Shown here in pieces: positions 52,325 through 61,182 of a stretch of DNA of 64,000 nt. Within the stretch, counting starts at the first letter, position 1, and each line of letters starts with the position of its first letter. A model generated the notes under the pieces. It saw nothing but the letters and a program-made list of their open reading frames with translations, was not told the DNA's origin and did not search any database. Source of the stretch: JBKBIP01 sp046297495 (lineage in GTDB: Bacteria; Planctomycetota; Planctomycetia; Gemmatales; Gemmataceae); assembly GCA_046297495.1 (NCBI GenBank), contig JBKBIP010000004.1, positions 62,001 through 126,000 on the forward strand. The letters are read 5' to 3'. A program made the position numbers and the translations under genes.

Positions 52325-54937
52325 ATGCGTATTCATTTTCTCCTGGTCAAGTGGTTCGTCCAACGATTTGGCTCCCGTGCTCGACCCCGTGTTCGCCGTC
52401 GTTCCCAGCGCGCGCGGCTGTGTCTGGAACAATTGGAAACCCGCTACGCCCCCGCCAGTATCGCGCCAATCAGTGACTTTGTCACGCCCAACGGCAAGAC
52501 CTTGCTAGTGCCGCTGACCATCCTGGATCCCAGCGGTAATCCGGTGAGTTACGACGTCCAAAGCGATGATCCGAATGTTTCCGTCTCACTCATGCCCGGC
52601 AGCGGCGTCAGCGTGCGGATGAATGTCACGGGCGTGGATGGCAACGGCAATTCCTTTGACGGCTTCTTGACCTTCCGCCTCTTTGAAACCTTTTCCCCCT
52701 TGGCGACCCAACGCATCATCGATCTGGTCAATGCGAACTTCTACGATGGCAGGGTCTTCCATCGTGTCATTGATGGCTTCATGGCCCAAGGCGGCTCAGT
52801 CAACGGCCTGGGCGGCGGCTTTCTCGGTCCCGATCCCATTGACGACGAATTCGATGTCAGCTTGACGTTCAACAGCCCCGGCCTAGTGGCCTTCGCCAAC
52901 GCGGGGGACGATGGCAACGACACCGGCTTCTTCATCGTGGACATCGATTTATCCTTGGCGGAGATGCCCCAGCACCTCAATTTCAACCACACCATCTTCG
53001 GCCAATTGACCGATGGCTTCGACATCTTCGCACGGTTGATGTCCACGGACGTGACGAATAATCCGCAAACGGGAGAGCTGAGCTTCCCGACCAACACCGT
53101 GACCATCGTGAGCGCGGAAATCCTCATCGATACCACTAATGCCGTGCTGCGTGTCTCGGCGCCGGCCGGCTTCCAGGGGACGACGCGAATCACGGTCATG
53201 GCCGATGACGGCGGCGCGGCCATTCCCGATGTGGAGTTCGACGTGACGTTCGTGGACGATGCCATCAATGATCGTCCCTTCATCGACAAGGACAACCTAC
53301 CCGCTGTCATCGAAACGCAAATCGGCACCGGCGTCACCTTCCAGGCGCCGGCCATCGATCTGGAAAACGATCCGTTGACCTTCATCGTCACGGATCCGAA
53401 CAATTTCGGCGTGCTCCCGCCGGAAGTGGCCAACGTCCTAATCGACCACGCCACGGGGACCATCTCCATCACCTCCGCGCAGGGCTTCGTGGGCAGCGTG
53501 GAATTACTCATCGGCGTGCGTGATCCCATCAATCGCGGTGGTAATCTTCAGTCCCAATTCGACACGCAACGCATTACCTTGAACGTGGTCGGCAACATCG
53601 ATTTGAACACTGACAGCGACACCGGCCCGCTATCCGATGACAACGTCACCGGCGACGCCACGCCGAGCTTCACCATCGTGGCCCCAGCGGGAGTCACGGT
53701 GAACATCCAGGTCAACGGCGGCGACGACATTCCGGCCACGGAGACCGGCACGCCGGGAGTCTATGAAGTGACCTTGCCCCCTAATTTGTTGAATGTCGGA
53801 GAGAATACCATCACCGCCCAGGCGAACGGCGACGATCTGATGCCGCTGACCATCACCTACGCGCCGCGCTTGCAGACTTTCTACGTGGTGCCGGGAGAGC
53901 GCGGCATGCCGCAAGCCGTGGATTTCAGCTTTGTTTACAAGGAATCGGACTTCAACAATGAGGTCGGCGTGTTCCCCGTGGATGATCTGGAAGGGCGCGT
54001 CGATGGTTTGTTGCCAGGGGATGTGGGATATGCGGCGGCGGCCCTAAGCCGGGCGCAAGTCCTCTTCACGCCGTTGGACACCCCGAACCGCAACAGCGCG
54101 CGGACGCGCGGCTTTGAGGGGGGAGATATTCTAGCTTTCTTCCTGATTCAGAATAACACACTGGCCAACCATGTCGCCCAAAATCCGACCAACAATGTGA
54201 ATGGCTCCCCGTTGGCATTCTTCAGCATCACGGCGGCCAATCCCGATGGCGTGGCTCATGTCCACGCGGTGGATGATCCACTTCGGAGCCAGGTTGTTTA
54301 TGCCTGGGAAGACCTGACCTTCGGTGGCGATCAGGACTTCAACGATTTTCTGCTGGCGGTTCGTCCCGCCGGTATGGAGATGAGCGAGGCCATCCGCGTG
54401 GCCACTGCCAATGATCGCATTATCTTGGCCACCTTTGGCCTGCAAACCGCGCAAAAATCAGCCTTGAATCCCAACCAGGCTCCGATCTCCAGCATCGGCG
54501 GCGAACTCGGTTTGTTCGTCGTCGATGACGCCCAAGGGCGGATCGGCGGCTTGTCACCGAGCGATCCCGGTTATGCCGCCGCCGCCTTGAATTCCGACCG
54601 GCAAGTGATCTTCTCAATGGGAACCACCGCCGGCACGGACATCGACTTGTTCTTGCCAGGGGGCGCCTTCCTCGGTTTCTACTTCATCCCTAATGGCACC
54701 ACCGAGGATTTCTTGGCCACGAACCCGAACAATACGCCCGGCACCGCGCCGCAAGCGTTCTTCTCCTTCGCGGCCGCTAACCCGAACGGCATCGACCATT
54801 TCCGTGTCTTCAATCCGGAAGGAGTGTCCCAAAGCATTCCCAATCTCACCGATCCGATTCGTCTGCACGTAATGGGCGCCCTCAACGGTACGGCGAACGA
54901 CTTTGATGATGTGGTGTTTACGCTGGCGTTCGCGTGA
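52325..54937 (+). CDS. Giant secreted cyclophilin / DUF4114-like protein
   Basis: 870 residues, ATG at 52325 after GGGGAGG. The N-terminal leader is cationic (PRVRRRSQRARLCLEQLETRYAPA) and ends in LEQLETR, the counterpart of LESLEDR in the propeller protein at 6079. Residues about 100-260 are a cyclophilin-type PPIase: TQRIIDLVNANFYDGRVFHRVIDGFMAQGGSVNGLGGG, ... GLVAFANAGDDGNDTGFFIV, NHTIFGQLTDGFD. Then cadherin/Ig-like segments (about 270-510). Two DUF4114-like domains follow: VVPGERGMPQAVDFSFVYKESD...DLEGRVDGLLPGDVGYAAAAL...GGDQDFNDFLLAV, and a second ending DDFDDVVFTLAFA-like. Cell-surface protein with folding-catalyst domain. Confidence 0.86.
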   Translation: MRIHFLLVKWFVQRFGSRARPRVRRRSQRARLCLEQLETRYAPASIAPISDFVTPNGKTLLVPLTILDPSGNPVSYDVQSDDPNVSVSLMPGSGVSVRMNVTGVDGNGNSFDGFLTFRLFETFSPLATQRIIDLVNANFYDGRVFHRVIDGFMAQGGSVNGLGGGFLGPDPIDDEFDVSLTFNSPGLVAFANAGDDGNDTGFFIVDIDLSLAEMPQHLNFNHTIFGQLTDGFDIFARLMSTDVTNNPQTGELSFPTNTVTIVSAEILIDTTNAVLRVSAPAGFQGTTRITVMADDGGAAIPDVEFDVTFVDDAINDRPFIDKDNLPAVIETQIGTGVTFQAPAIDLENDPLTFIVTDPNNFGVLPPEVANVLIDHATGTISITSAQGFVGSVELLIGVRDPINRGGNLQSQFDTQRITLNVVGNIDLNTDSDTGPLSDDNVTGDATPSFTIVAPAGVTVNIQVNGGDDIPATETGTPGVYEVTLPPNLLNVGENTITAQANGDDLMPLTITYAPRLQTFYVVPGERGMPQAVDFSFVYKESDFNNEVGVFPVDDLEGRVDGLLPGDVGYAAAALSRAQVLFTPLDTPNRNSARTRGFEGGDILAFFLIQNNTLANHVAQNPTNNVNGSPLAFFSITAANPDGVAHVHAVDDPLRSQVVYAWEDLTFGGDQDFNDFLLAVRPAGMEMSEAIRVATANDRIILATFGLQTAQKSALNPNQAPISSIGGELGLFVVDDAQGRIGGLSPSDPGYAAAALNSDRQVIFSMGTTAGTDIDLFLPGGAFLGFYFIPNGTTEDFLATNPNNTPGTAPQAFFSFAAANPNGIDHFRVFNPEGVSQSIPNLTDPIRLHVMGALNGTANDFDDVVFTLAFA

Positions 54938-54983
54938 GATGCGCTTGCAAGGAAGCTCTTTTGTTGATCAGTGCGGTTGCTGA

Positions 54984-55033
54984 GATTTATCGGTTCGCGC
55001 GGGCTGTCATCTCCGAGCGCGAACCGATGAATC
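54984..55033. repeat. Intergenic palindrome, copy 11, overlapping the DUF2071 gene end
   Basis: Left arm GATTTATCGGTTCGCG, right arm CGCGAACCGATGAATC, one G-T-type mismatch near the outer end. The right arm and part of the loop are translated as the last codons of the minus-strand DUF2071 gene, whose stop lies in the loop. Confidence 0.9.
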
Positions 55034-55816
55034 AACTAACTCCCCGCGCGTCTCGATCAATCCCAAGCGGCGCGGGGGCAAGCGGATGATGAACTCGGTG
55101 CGCCGCTGGAGCAAGACGGAATGCGGTGTTGTCTCCGGTGTCACCAGTCCCAGCGCCTCGAACACCTCGAAGCGGGCGTGGCCTGCCGTGCCGCGGCGCG
55201 GGTCCAGTCGCTCATGCCAAACGGAATAGCTCCCCAGGCGGCCATCGCGCCGCTGGTAGTAGCCAGTCAAGGGATGCGTCAACACAAGCGCTGTTTCCTC
55301 TGCGTCGGCGAAACCATCAAGCTGGCCCATTGGCGTGTCGCTCCCTGCCAACTCAGCCCTGGCATTGCCCCAAGCGCCAGTCGCGGCCAAGTGATAGCGG
55401 ACGCAACGTTCACCCGCCCAAACCGTTTCAATTCGTAGGCGGGCGTGATGCCACGGCAGCTTCCACCCATAGCGCGGGATGAGCACCCAGTGCGTCGCCA
55501 ATGACGTGCCGAAGAACCAGACGCAGCGCTCTCCTCGATAGGTCACATAGGCGCGGTAGTTGGTCTGGCCAAAACGGAACTTGAGCCACGGCGCGAAGCC
55601 GAAACGGAAATCGAGATCGTGGAACGGCACGGCGGAGACGAACGCCACGCGCCGCCCATCCCCCAAGGTGAAGACATCTGGCTCAAATGCCACCGGTAAC
55701 AACGCGGCCAGCGCCGCCGGCTCCACCGCATAGGTGATGATGGCGAAGTCGGCCAGCGTCGTCGTCACATCCCAAAGGCGCACACGAGGACGCGGCGGAA
55801 ACACGATGGCGGACAT
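55007..55816 (-). CDS. DUF2071 (YqjF-like) protein
   Basis: 269 residues from the ATG at 55814-55816, nine bases after GGAGG. Family blocks: LWDVTTTLADFAIITYAVEPAALAALLPVAFEPDVF (N-terminal), VPFHDLDFRFG, TNYRAYVTYRGERCVWFFGTSLAT, YGWKLPWHHARL, PLTGYYQRRDGRLGSYSVWHERL, RTEFIIRLPP. The fold resembles acetoacetate decarboxylase, but no catalytic lysine is evident to me. The final residues ELVDSSVRARR are encoded by palindrome copy 11, so the C-terminus is probably not ancestral. Confidence 0.88.
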   Translation of the reverse strand: MSAIVFPPRPRVRLWDVTTTLADFAIITYAVEPAALAALLPVAFEPDVFTLGDGRRVAFVSAVPFHDLDFRFGFAPWLKFRFGQTNYRAYVTYRGERCVWFFGTSLATHWVLIPRYGWKLPWHHARLRIETVWAGERCVRYHLAATGAWGNARAELAGSDTPMGQLDGFADAEETALVLTHPLTGYYQRRDGRLGSYSVWHERLDPRRGTAGHARFEVFEALGLVTPETTPHSVLLQRRTEFIIRLPPRRLGLIETRGELVDSSVRARR

Positions 55817-55986
55817 CGGCAAGTACCTCCAACTCGACTTCGATCCGATTCCCTTCCGTTCGTGGATTCTTTATAATACATGATAGAGGTCGTATCCGGA
55901 GATTTTTCCGTTCCGATCGTGCGTCAGAGTCCCCATGTCACGATGCGGCGGGCCACGTCCTATCGCCGTGCCAAGGAGAATCAACC

Positions 55987-56244
55987 ATGCAACCTTTTCA
56001 TGTCGAAATTCATCAAGTCGATTTGGTCGAGGTGCAACCGCTGGTCAAGGAATACTCCGAGGAACAACTGATCGAGTTGATCCGCGAAGGGAAATATCAT
56101 TGGGAAATGGAATACGACGAACACACCGGCTTCGTGCTGGACGGCGATCAGAAAATCGCCAAACTGCAATGGCGCGATGAACGCATGGATGTCATCGGAG
56201 CACGGCCGCCGAGCCTCCCGGTGGAAACGGTGGAAATGCTCTAA
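55987..56244 (+). CDS. Small conserved-looking hypothetical protein
   Basis: 85 residues, ATG at 55987 after AAGGAG with good spacing. Sequence MQPFHVEIHQVDLVEVQPLV...EYSEEQLIELIREGKYHWEMEYDEHTG is acidic with a helix-strand pattern (helix EQLIELIREGK, strands WEMEYDEHTGFVLDGD). No domain is recognised. Coding appearance (SD, codon use like neighbours) makes it real, function unknown. Confidence 0.7.
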   Translation: MQPFHVEIHQVDLVEVQPLVKEYSEEQLIELIREGKYHWEMEYDEHTGFVLDGDQKIAKLQWRDERMDVIGARPPSLPVETVEML

Positions 56245-56606
56245 AATCGCGAACATGTTTCCCGGTTCGCGCCGCGCGTACTCTTGATACGTTCATTCTC
56301 AGCAGCTCAGCTGCTTTCTTGGTTTTTTCGTTGACAGCGCCTGGGGCGGCTGTTAGCGTACTTCTAACTGTCGGGACTCCATATATATCCCTACTTGAAG
56401 GGAATTTCAGCACGAACGAACCATCAACTCCCTGGCGGAAGCCGCATCCCCAGGGATTCATGGAGAAGGAAATGATTCCATTCAAGAATCATTCTGCTCC
56501 ATCAAAGTGATCCTGATGACTCCCCACGGATCATGCCACCATCATGCCATCATGGGTGGCCATCAGGGGAGAGGTCGAACCGACCAACAACCAAGCGGGG
56601 AAAATC
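56245..56606. other. Intergenic region, no clear feature
   Basis: 362 bases between two small genes. It has a TTGACA at about 56330 but no good -10 box behind it. A stretch CGGTTCGCGCCGCGCG near 56257 could be a remnant of the palindrome family. Confidence 0.4.
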
Positions 56607-56828
56607 ATGACCACTCATCTTTCCAACCATGACCATCAAGAACAATTGGCATCCTTGATCCAAAGACGATTGGGGGGCCGCATTCGCGATTTACGTGTCA
56701 TCGTGGATTCGGAAGGGGTACGTTTGCAGGGCCGGGCCGCGACCTATCATGTCAAGCAACTAGCCCAACACGCAGCCATGGAATTGGCCAGCCAGCCCGT
56801 CGTCGCCAATGATATCGAAGTCGGTTAG
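56607..56828 (+). CDS. Small BON-domain protein
   Basis: 73 residues from the ATG at 56607 after GGGGAAA. After a short histidine-rich N-terminus (MTTHLSNHDHQEQ) the sequence LASLIQRRLGGRIRDLRVIVDSEGVRLQGRAATYHVKQLAQHAAMELASQPVVANDIEV is a single BON-type domain (helix, beta-alpha-beta-beta with GxVxLxGxA). BON domains bind membranes or other proteins; no signal peptide is seen, so a cytoplasmic or peripheral role is implied. It converges on the flippase gene with 35 bases between. Confidence 0.82.
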   Translation: MTTHLSNHDHQEQLASLIQRRLGGRIRDLRVIVDSEGVRLQGRAATYHVKQLAQHAAMELASQPVVANDIEVG

Positions 56829-56863
56829 TCGAAGCGCAATGGCAAGTGGGGACGTGCACGCCG

Positions 56864-58393
56864 CTATTGTCGGAGCTGACGCAGGGATTGCCAAAGACCG
56901 ACCCGGGAGCGTGAGCGCAACCGCACTGATAGAGACGCACGAAAAACGAACACCAACCCACTGACGATAACAAGAGTGTAAACCAGAGCCATTAATAGTA
57001 GGTCCAAAAAGTTCATGGGGGGGTGCCACAAACGGGCGGCGACCAAGCCGGTCACGGGCAGAGCATAAAAACCACAAACTGGCATGACGACTTGCCTGGC
57101 GTACCGGACAACGGGGAGGTCGATCCTGCGGCAGACATACCAGAGCGGAATGATCCCCCGAAATACCAACGACGACAGCGAACAACAGACACACAATCCA
57201 ACGATGCCGAAGAAGGCAACGGCGGCAATGGCACATGGTAGGAGAAACAAGAACTCACCTACAGCAAGCAGCGCCAAGAAGCGCGGCTTGCCCATTCCCA
57301 ACAAATAGCTGCGCGTGATGCGCTGCGCCATTGGAAAACATTCACCCAGGATCAGCAAGACGAAGATCAAGGCGGCATCCTTCATTTCCAGCCGAATCCA
57401 CGTCCGAATGATTCCTTCACTTAATACTGCGGTGAGACTGACCACGAAAATCGCCAATCCCAAATAAAAGATGGCCGTCAAGCGAAACGTCTCGTGGATC
57501 TGGGACTTATTTCCCGATGAGGAGAGAGAGACGGCGCAAGGGGTGAAAGCATCCGCTCCCTGCGTGAAAAAGAGATTGACGTAATTCAACAAGCGATTGG
57601 CGACGCCGAAACACGACAACACCTGAAAGGGGACGAAGAAACCAGCGACCAGAATGTACAATTGCGCCGAGATCATTCCCATGAGGGTGATGACATACGT
57701 CCAACAACCGAACGATAACAACGGAGCAACGGCACGCAACGAAACGGAAGCCCAGCGCACGCGCAATGGCAAGCCATAACGCAAAGAACATGTCATTTTG
57801 ACCAAACAAGTGGACAAGACCACGATGAAGTTGATGATGCACAACGTACGGATACCGTCGTGCGGTTGTAACAGACATAATATCAACAGGGTGCGCAGGA
57901 CGACTCCGCACGCATCAATGAGATTAAGTAAGTCGAACCGATGATTGGCCCAGAGCAAAGCATCGAACACATGAAAGAACAAGGTGACGGCGAAGGAGAA
58001 ACCCAGCAAGCGCAACCCCCACTGACCGGAGGCTATATCATCGGACTGAGAGGGAAACCAGGAAAAAAGGACCGGAGGAAGCAAAAAAGAAACGACGACG
58101 GCGGCCCCGGCCAGCACCATCAACAAGATCCAACCCGAAACGAACGTCTGACTAATTTTCCGAGGATTCGCTTTGGTGGCGAAATACACTAGCTGGCGGC
58201 CGATCGCGCTGCGCAAGCCGATGTCGAGAATGCCATAACAACCGACCAGGGAGGAAATCAACGTCCACAAACCGAAGTGCGTCTCACCGAGTGTGTGTAA
58301 GATATAGGGGGTCAATAACACACCCGATGCGATATTAGCGCCTAAGCCACACCAGTTCCAGAAGGCATTACGGAGGAATTTTTGAAATAGCAT
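56864..58393 (-). CDS. Polysaccharide flippase (Wzx-like)
   Basis: 509-residue membrane protein with about 12-14 helices; start MLFQKFLRNAFWNWCGLGANIASGVLLTPYILH. The opening HTLGETHFGLWTLISSLVGCYGILDIGLRSAIGRQLVYF is typical of the Wzx/MATE flippase group: Y(I)L...LG...FG(L)W...Y..(L)DLGL. It moves lipid-linked oligosaccharide across the inner membrane. It is the last gene of the minus-strand cluster, 12 bases after the polymerase gene. No ribosome site is obvious, so translational coupling is likely. Sequence is AT-richer than the left part of the window. Confidence 0.85.
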   Translation of the reverse strand: MLFQKFLRNAFWNWCGLGANIASGVLLTPYILHTLGETHFGLWTLISSLVGCYGILDIGLRSAIGRQLVYFATKANPRKISQTFVSGWILLMVLAGAAVVVSFLLPPVLFSWFPSQSDDIASGQWGLRLLGFSFAVTLFFHVFDALLWANHRFDLLNLIDACGVVLRTLLILCLLQPHDGIRTLCIINFIVVLSTCLVKMTCSLRYGLPLRVRWASVSLRAVAPLLSFGCWTYVITLMGMISAQLYILVAGFFVPFQVLSCFGVANRLLNYVNLFFTQGADAFTPCAVSLSSSGNKSQIHETFRLTAIFYLGLAIFVVSLTAVLSEGIIRTWIRLEMKDAALIFVLLILGECFPMAQRITRSYLLGMGKPRFLALLAVGEFLFLLPCAIAAVAFFGIVGLCVCCSLSSLVFRGIIPLWYVCRRIDLPVVRYARQVVMPVCGFYALPVTGLVAARLWHPPMNFLDLLLMALVYTLVIVSGLVFVFRASLSVRLRSRSRVGLWQSLRQLRQ

Positions 58394-58405
58394 GAATAAA
58401 ATCTG

Positions 58406-59701
58406 TCAATAGTTAGCGAAGTATCTCACAAAACAGTGCATGAAACCCAAAAAAGTGATACTAAACGCGCAAGCGATGGACACACCCGACAGATTTACCT
58501 TGGGAAGACGAAGAGGAACATGGGCGTGAGTGATGAGTAAATAGGCGTTAGCGACACCCAGAATGAGATAGGTGGGAATGACATACGCACGCGAAATCGA
58601 GAAAAGGCCGACGCAATAGGTGGTCAAAATCGCGAGTAAATATGGAGCGAACCGGCACAGAGGTTCGCCGGAGCGTGCATAATCGCGCGAACATCGATAC
58701 ACCGCGATCAGGGAATACAGAAAACACGACAAGAAGATCGTCCCAGCAAAATAGCCCAATTCCGTGAAACAGTGCAAGAAGGAATTATGCACGACGTAAC
58801 CAAAGGACTCGGCGAAATTCCCAGGTCCAATGCCGAATAGGGGAGAACCACGAAACAACATCAAGGCGGAGGCCCACAGTTGAATACGTTGTTGCCCCGT
58901 GTCATCTTGAGCGGCTAGGTCGAAGCGGCGCGTGGAGAGAAAGAACAGCGTGACAACCAATGCGAGGACCAAAAACGGAGCCGAGCGTCGAATCCCAAAT
59001 TTCACCACCATCCATAACATGCCGGCCCCCAACAATGCCATCATGCCGCCACGCGACTGAGTCAAGAACACTCCCCCGATGAACAAACAAGCGAACAGCG
59101 CCAGAGCGGCTTTGGGAAGCAAGCGCCGCTCCGTCTCGAAAAAAAACAGAGTAAGAAAAAATCCAACATTCAGCAGCAAGCAATAATCATTGGGATCGTT
59201 AAAGGTTCCGGAACCCACCAAGCGCGTGAGTAAGATCGTGTTCCCTTCCGTGTCGAAGGACACTTGTGGAATCGGCTCCAGAAACGAGCAATGAATAATG
59301 TCGAAATACTGAAGCAAGGAGAGAATCAATATTAGAACCGTGAAACACAAAAGCCATTTCAGTATGACGAAGAATTTACGTTCATCACTAGCATGACACA
59401 CGAACAGCAAAAAGAATAGAGCCGCCTTGGCGAATTCTACTCCCCAATGGCGCGCATGCCAAAGGTTGGCTTGAACCGCGTGGGACAAGACAACGAATAT
59501 GAGCAACAATAACACGAACAGCGTCAAGGGGACGTTCCACAACTCATCGGATTGCGCGAAACGCAACAGACGATCCGCCGAGACCAGCGTGCAACATAGC
59601 ATCGCGTACAAGAATATCTGGTAATTAGCGGACAGCTGTAGAAAATCCGTGGGTCGAAGAACCAACGCGCAGAGCGCGACAATGAATAAAAATAGCGCCA
59701 T
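58406..59701 (-). CDS. O-antigen polymerase/ligase-family membrane protein
   Basis: 431 residues with about 10-12 hydrophobic helices. The region GTFNDPNDYCLLLNVGFFLTLFFF, TQSRGGMMALLGAGMLWMVV and FGIGPGNFAESFGYVVHNSFLHCFTELGYFAGTIFL carries the Wzy_C signature: R-G in the S-R-G-G loop and H-N-S-F-L-x-x-x-x-E-x-G in the large periplasmic loop. Whether it polymerises repeat units or ligates them to a carrier is not decidable. It lies 19 bases after the sugar transferase gene and 12 bases before the flippase gene. Confidence 0.87.
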   Translation of the reverse strand: MALFLFIVALCALVLRPTDFLQLSANYQIFLYAMLCCTLVSADRLLRFAQSDELWNVPLTLFVLLLLIFVVLSHAVQANLWHARHWGVEFAKAALFFLLFVCHASDERKFFVILKWLLCFTVLILILSLLQYFDIIHCSFLEPIPQVSFDTEGNTILLTRLVGSGTFNDPNDYCLLLNVGFFLTLFFFETERRLLPKAALALFACLFIGGVFLTQSRGGMMALLGAGMLWMVVKFGIRRSAPFLVLALVVTLFFLSTRRFDLAAQDDTGQQRIQLWASALMLFRGSPLFGIGPGNFAESFGYVVHNSFLHCFTELGYFAGTIFLSCFLYSLIAVYRCSRDYARSGEPLCRFAPYLLAILTTYCVGLFSISRAYVIPTYLILGVANAYLLITHAHVPLRLPKVNLSGVSIACAFSITFLGFMHCFVRYFANY

Positions 59702-59720
59702 GGCTCACGTTACACCAAGG

Positions 59721-60422
59721 TTATAATTGAATAAAGCGCGCAAAATGATAGGGAAGATTGAACAGGCGAAACAGAGTGTAAAAAGCGACGCGCGCATCCA
59801 AGAACAAGGAAAAGTTATTAATGTAATAAATGTCGTATTTCAACTTCTCGCGGACGCTTTCCAAATCGGTATCGGCAGGCAATTGGACTTGGGCGAGACC
59901 GGAAATTCCAGGGCGCACCAGCAGCCGGCTTCGATAGTCAGGAATGTCCCGTTCCAAATCTTGAACGATTTCCGGCCGTTCCGGGCGCGGGCCGATCAAA
60001 CTCATTTCTCCCTTGATGACGTTGAACAGTTGCGGCAGCTCGTCCAAGTGGGACAGTCGCAGGTAATGTCCCACGAATGTGATTCGTGGATCGCCCGGCA
60101 ACGACCAGCGCGGCCCAGTCAATGATTCGCAATTATCAATCATGGTGCGAAACTTGTACATGGTGAACACGGCGCCATTCTTGCCCAGGCGGCATTGCGA
60201 ATAGATGATCGGCCCCTTGGAAGTTGCCTTGATAAGCAACGCGATCACGAGGAATAACGGGGACAGCACCAAAACCAACATCGAAGCAACCGTGAAATCA
60301 ATGATGGCTTTGCAGTGAACATACCAATGTTGTCGTAATAACACGGGAATCGTCCGCACCTTGTTCCTCACGGTCTCGTAGGTAATATCCGTCGCATTCA
60401 TGGGTTGGCAATAAGTTTTCAT
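59721..60422 (-). CDS. Undecaprenyl-phosphate sugar phosphotransferase (WcaJ/RfbP-like)
   Basis: 233 residues, ATG at 60420-60422 after GAGGCACGATACG. One membrane helix (about 42-65, IIDFTVASMLVLVLSPLFLVIALLIK) precedes the catalytic domain: SKGPIIYSQCRLGKNGAVFTMYKFRTM, YLRLSHLDELPQLFNVIKGEMSLIGPRPERP, LLVRPGISGLAQVQ. These are the full motifs of the initiating transferase family. It lacks the four-helix N-terminal half of WbaP, matching the monotopic minimal form. It transfers a sugar-1-phosphate to the lipid carrier; which sugar is unknown. Confidence 0.93.
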   Translation of the reverse strand: MKTYCQPMNATDITYETVRNKVRTIPVLLRQHWYVHCKAIIDFTVASMLVLVLSPLFLVIALLIKATSKGPIIYSQCRLGKNGAVFTMYKFRTMIDNCESLTGPRWSLPGDPRITFVGHYLRLSHLDELPQLFNVIKGEMSLIGPRPERPEIVQDLERDIPDYRSRLLVRPGISGLAQVQLPADTDLESVREKLKYDIYYINNFSLFLDARVAFYTLFRLFNLPYHFARFIQL

Positions 60423-60443
60423 CGTATCGTGCCTCTCATTCTG

Positions 60444-61052
60444 TTAGTGAAATGCTGGCAAAAACTGTTCGGCGAAGGACGAAAAAATCTTGTCGGTGAA
60501 ACCACGTTCGGTGCTAGATGCGACAATGAAATAACCTTTGATCAAATATGGACAGCGCGCATACGCGAAACGTGGAAACACGGGGACATCCCAGCGCTGG
60601 CCATCGTGCCAGGCCCAATAGATCGTGAGATGTTCCTCACTATTCGACCGTGTCTTTTGAAAATGAGACACATTAAACCGCTCCGCGCCATGCTGAAAGT
60701 GGTCCTGTTGGCGTGAATCATCATGGACGATTTGATAGCCGCTCCCTCGATAGCATAAATCGGGGGTATGCGTGGCGATAACGCCGGCTTTTCCGCCAGT
60801 GAGATATACAAGAATCTTATCATTCGATGTTTTATGAACGTATTCCCCAGTAAAACACGAATCATGGGCATTGACGGTGATTTGGTGATCCATCCGATAC
60901 CAGCTGGGTAATCGCGCGGGCAACTGATGCAACTTTTCCAAGATGGCGTCATGCGCCAGCGCGGGAGCCGCACCGTCGTTGGGAAACAGTCGCCACATCC
61001 CAAGAATCGTGATCACCAATATGACGATGGCGGCTTGATGAATTTTACCCAT
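60444..61052 (-). CDS. EpsI-like exosortase-associated protein
   Basis: 202 residues. One N-terminal membrane helix (AAIVILVITILGMW). The signature THTPDLCYRGSGYQIV matches the H-x-P-x-x-C-(Y)-x-G-x-G motif of EpsI. EpsI proteins are encoded beside exosortases and polysaccharide loci; here the exosortase gene is 2.5 kb upstream on the same strand. Its exact role is not known. Gene order and 21-base spacing to the transferase gene suggest one operon. Confidence 0.87.
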   Translation of the reverse strand: MGKIHQAAIVILVITILGMWRLFPNDGAAPALAHDAILEKLHQLPARLPSWYRMDHQITVNAHDSCFTGEYVHKTSNDKILVYLTGGKAGVIATHTPDLCYRGSGYQIVHDDSRQQDHFQHGAERFNVSHFQKTRSNSEEHLTIYWAWHDGQRWDVPVFPRFAYARCPYLIKGYFIVASSTERGFTDKIFSSFAEQFLPAFH

Positions 61053-61182
61053 GATGAAGCATTACGGTTATGGAATATACCAATCACGAAGTATTTACTC
61101 TTCATGCCGTCAACATGACGACTATGGAATGAAGCCGTCGCTCATGATACATCATTGCCAAGATGACACATCATGCGACTGT

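Noticed and set aside
57912..57925. Third copy of GAGATTAAGT, the core of the bfd/bfr operator
   Set aside because: It lies inside the flippase coding region with no palindrome around it, so I treat it as chance.
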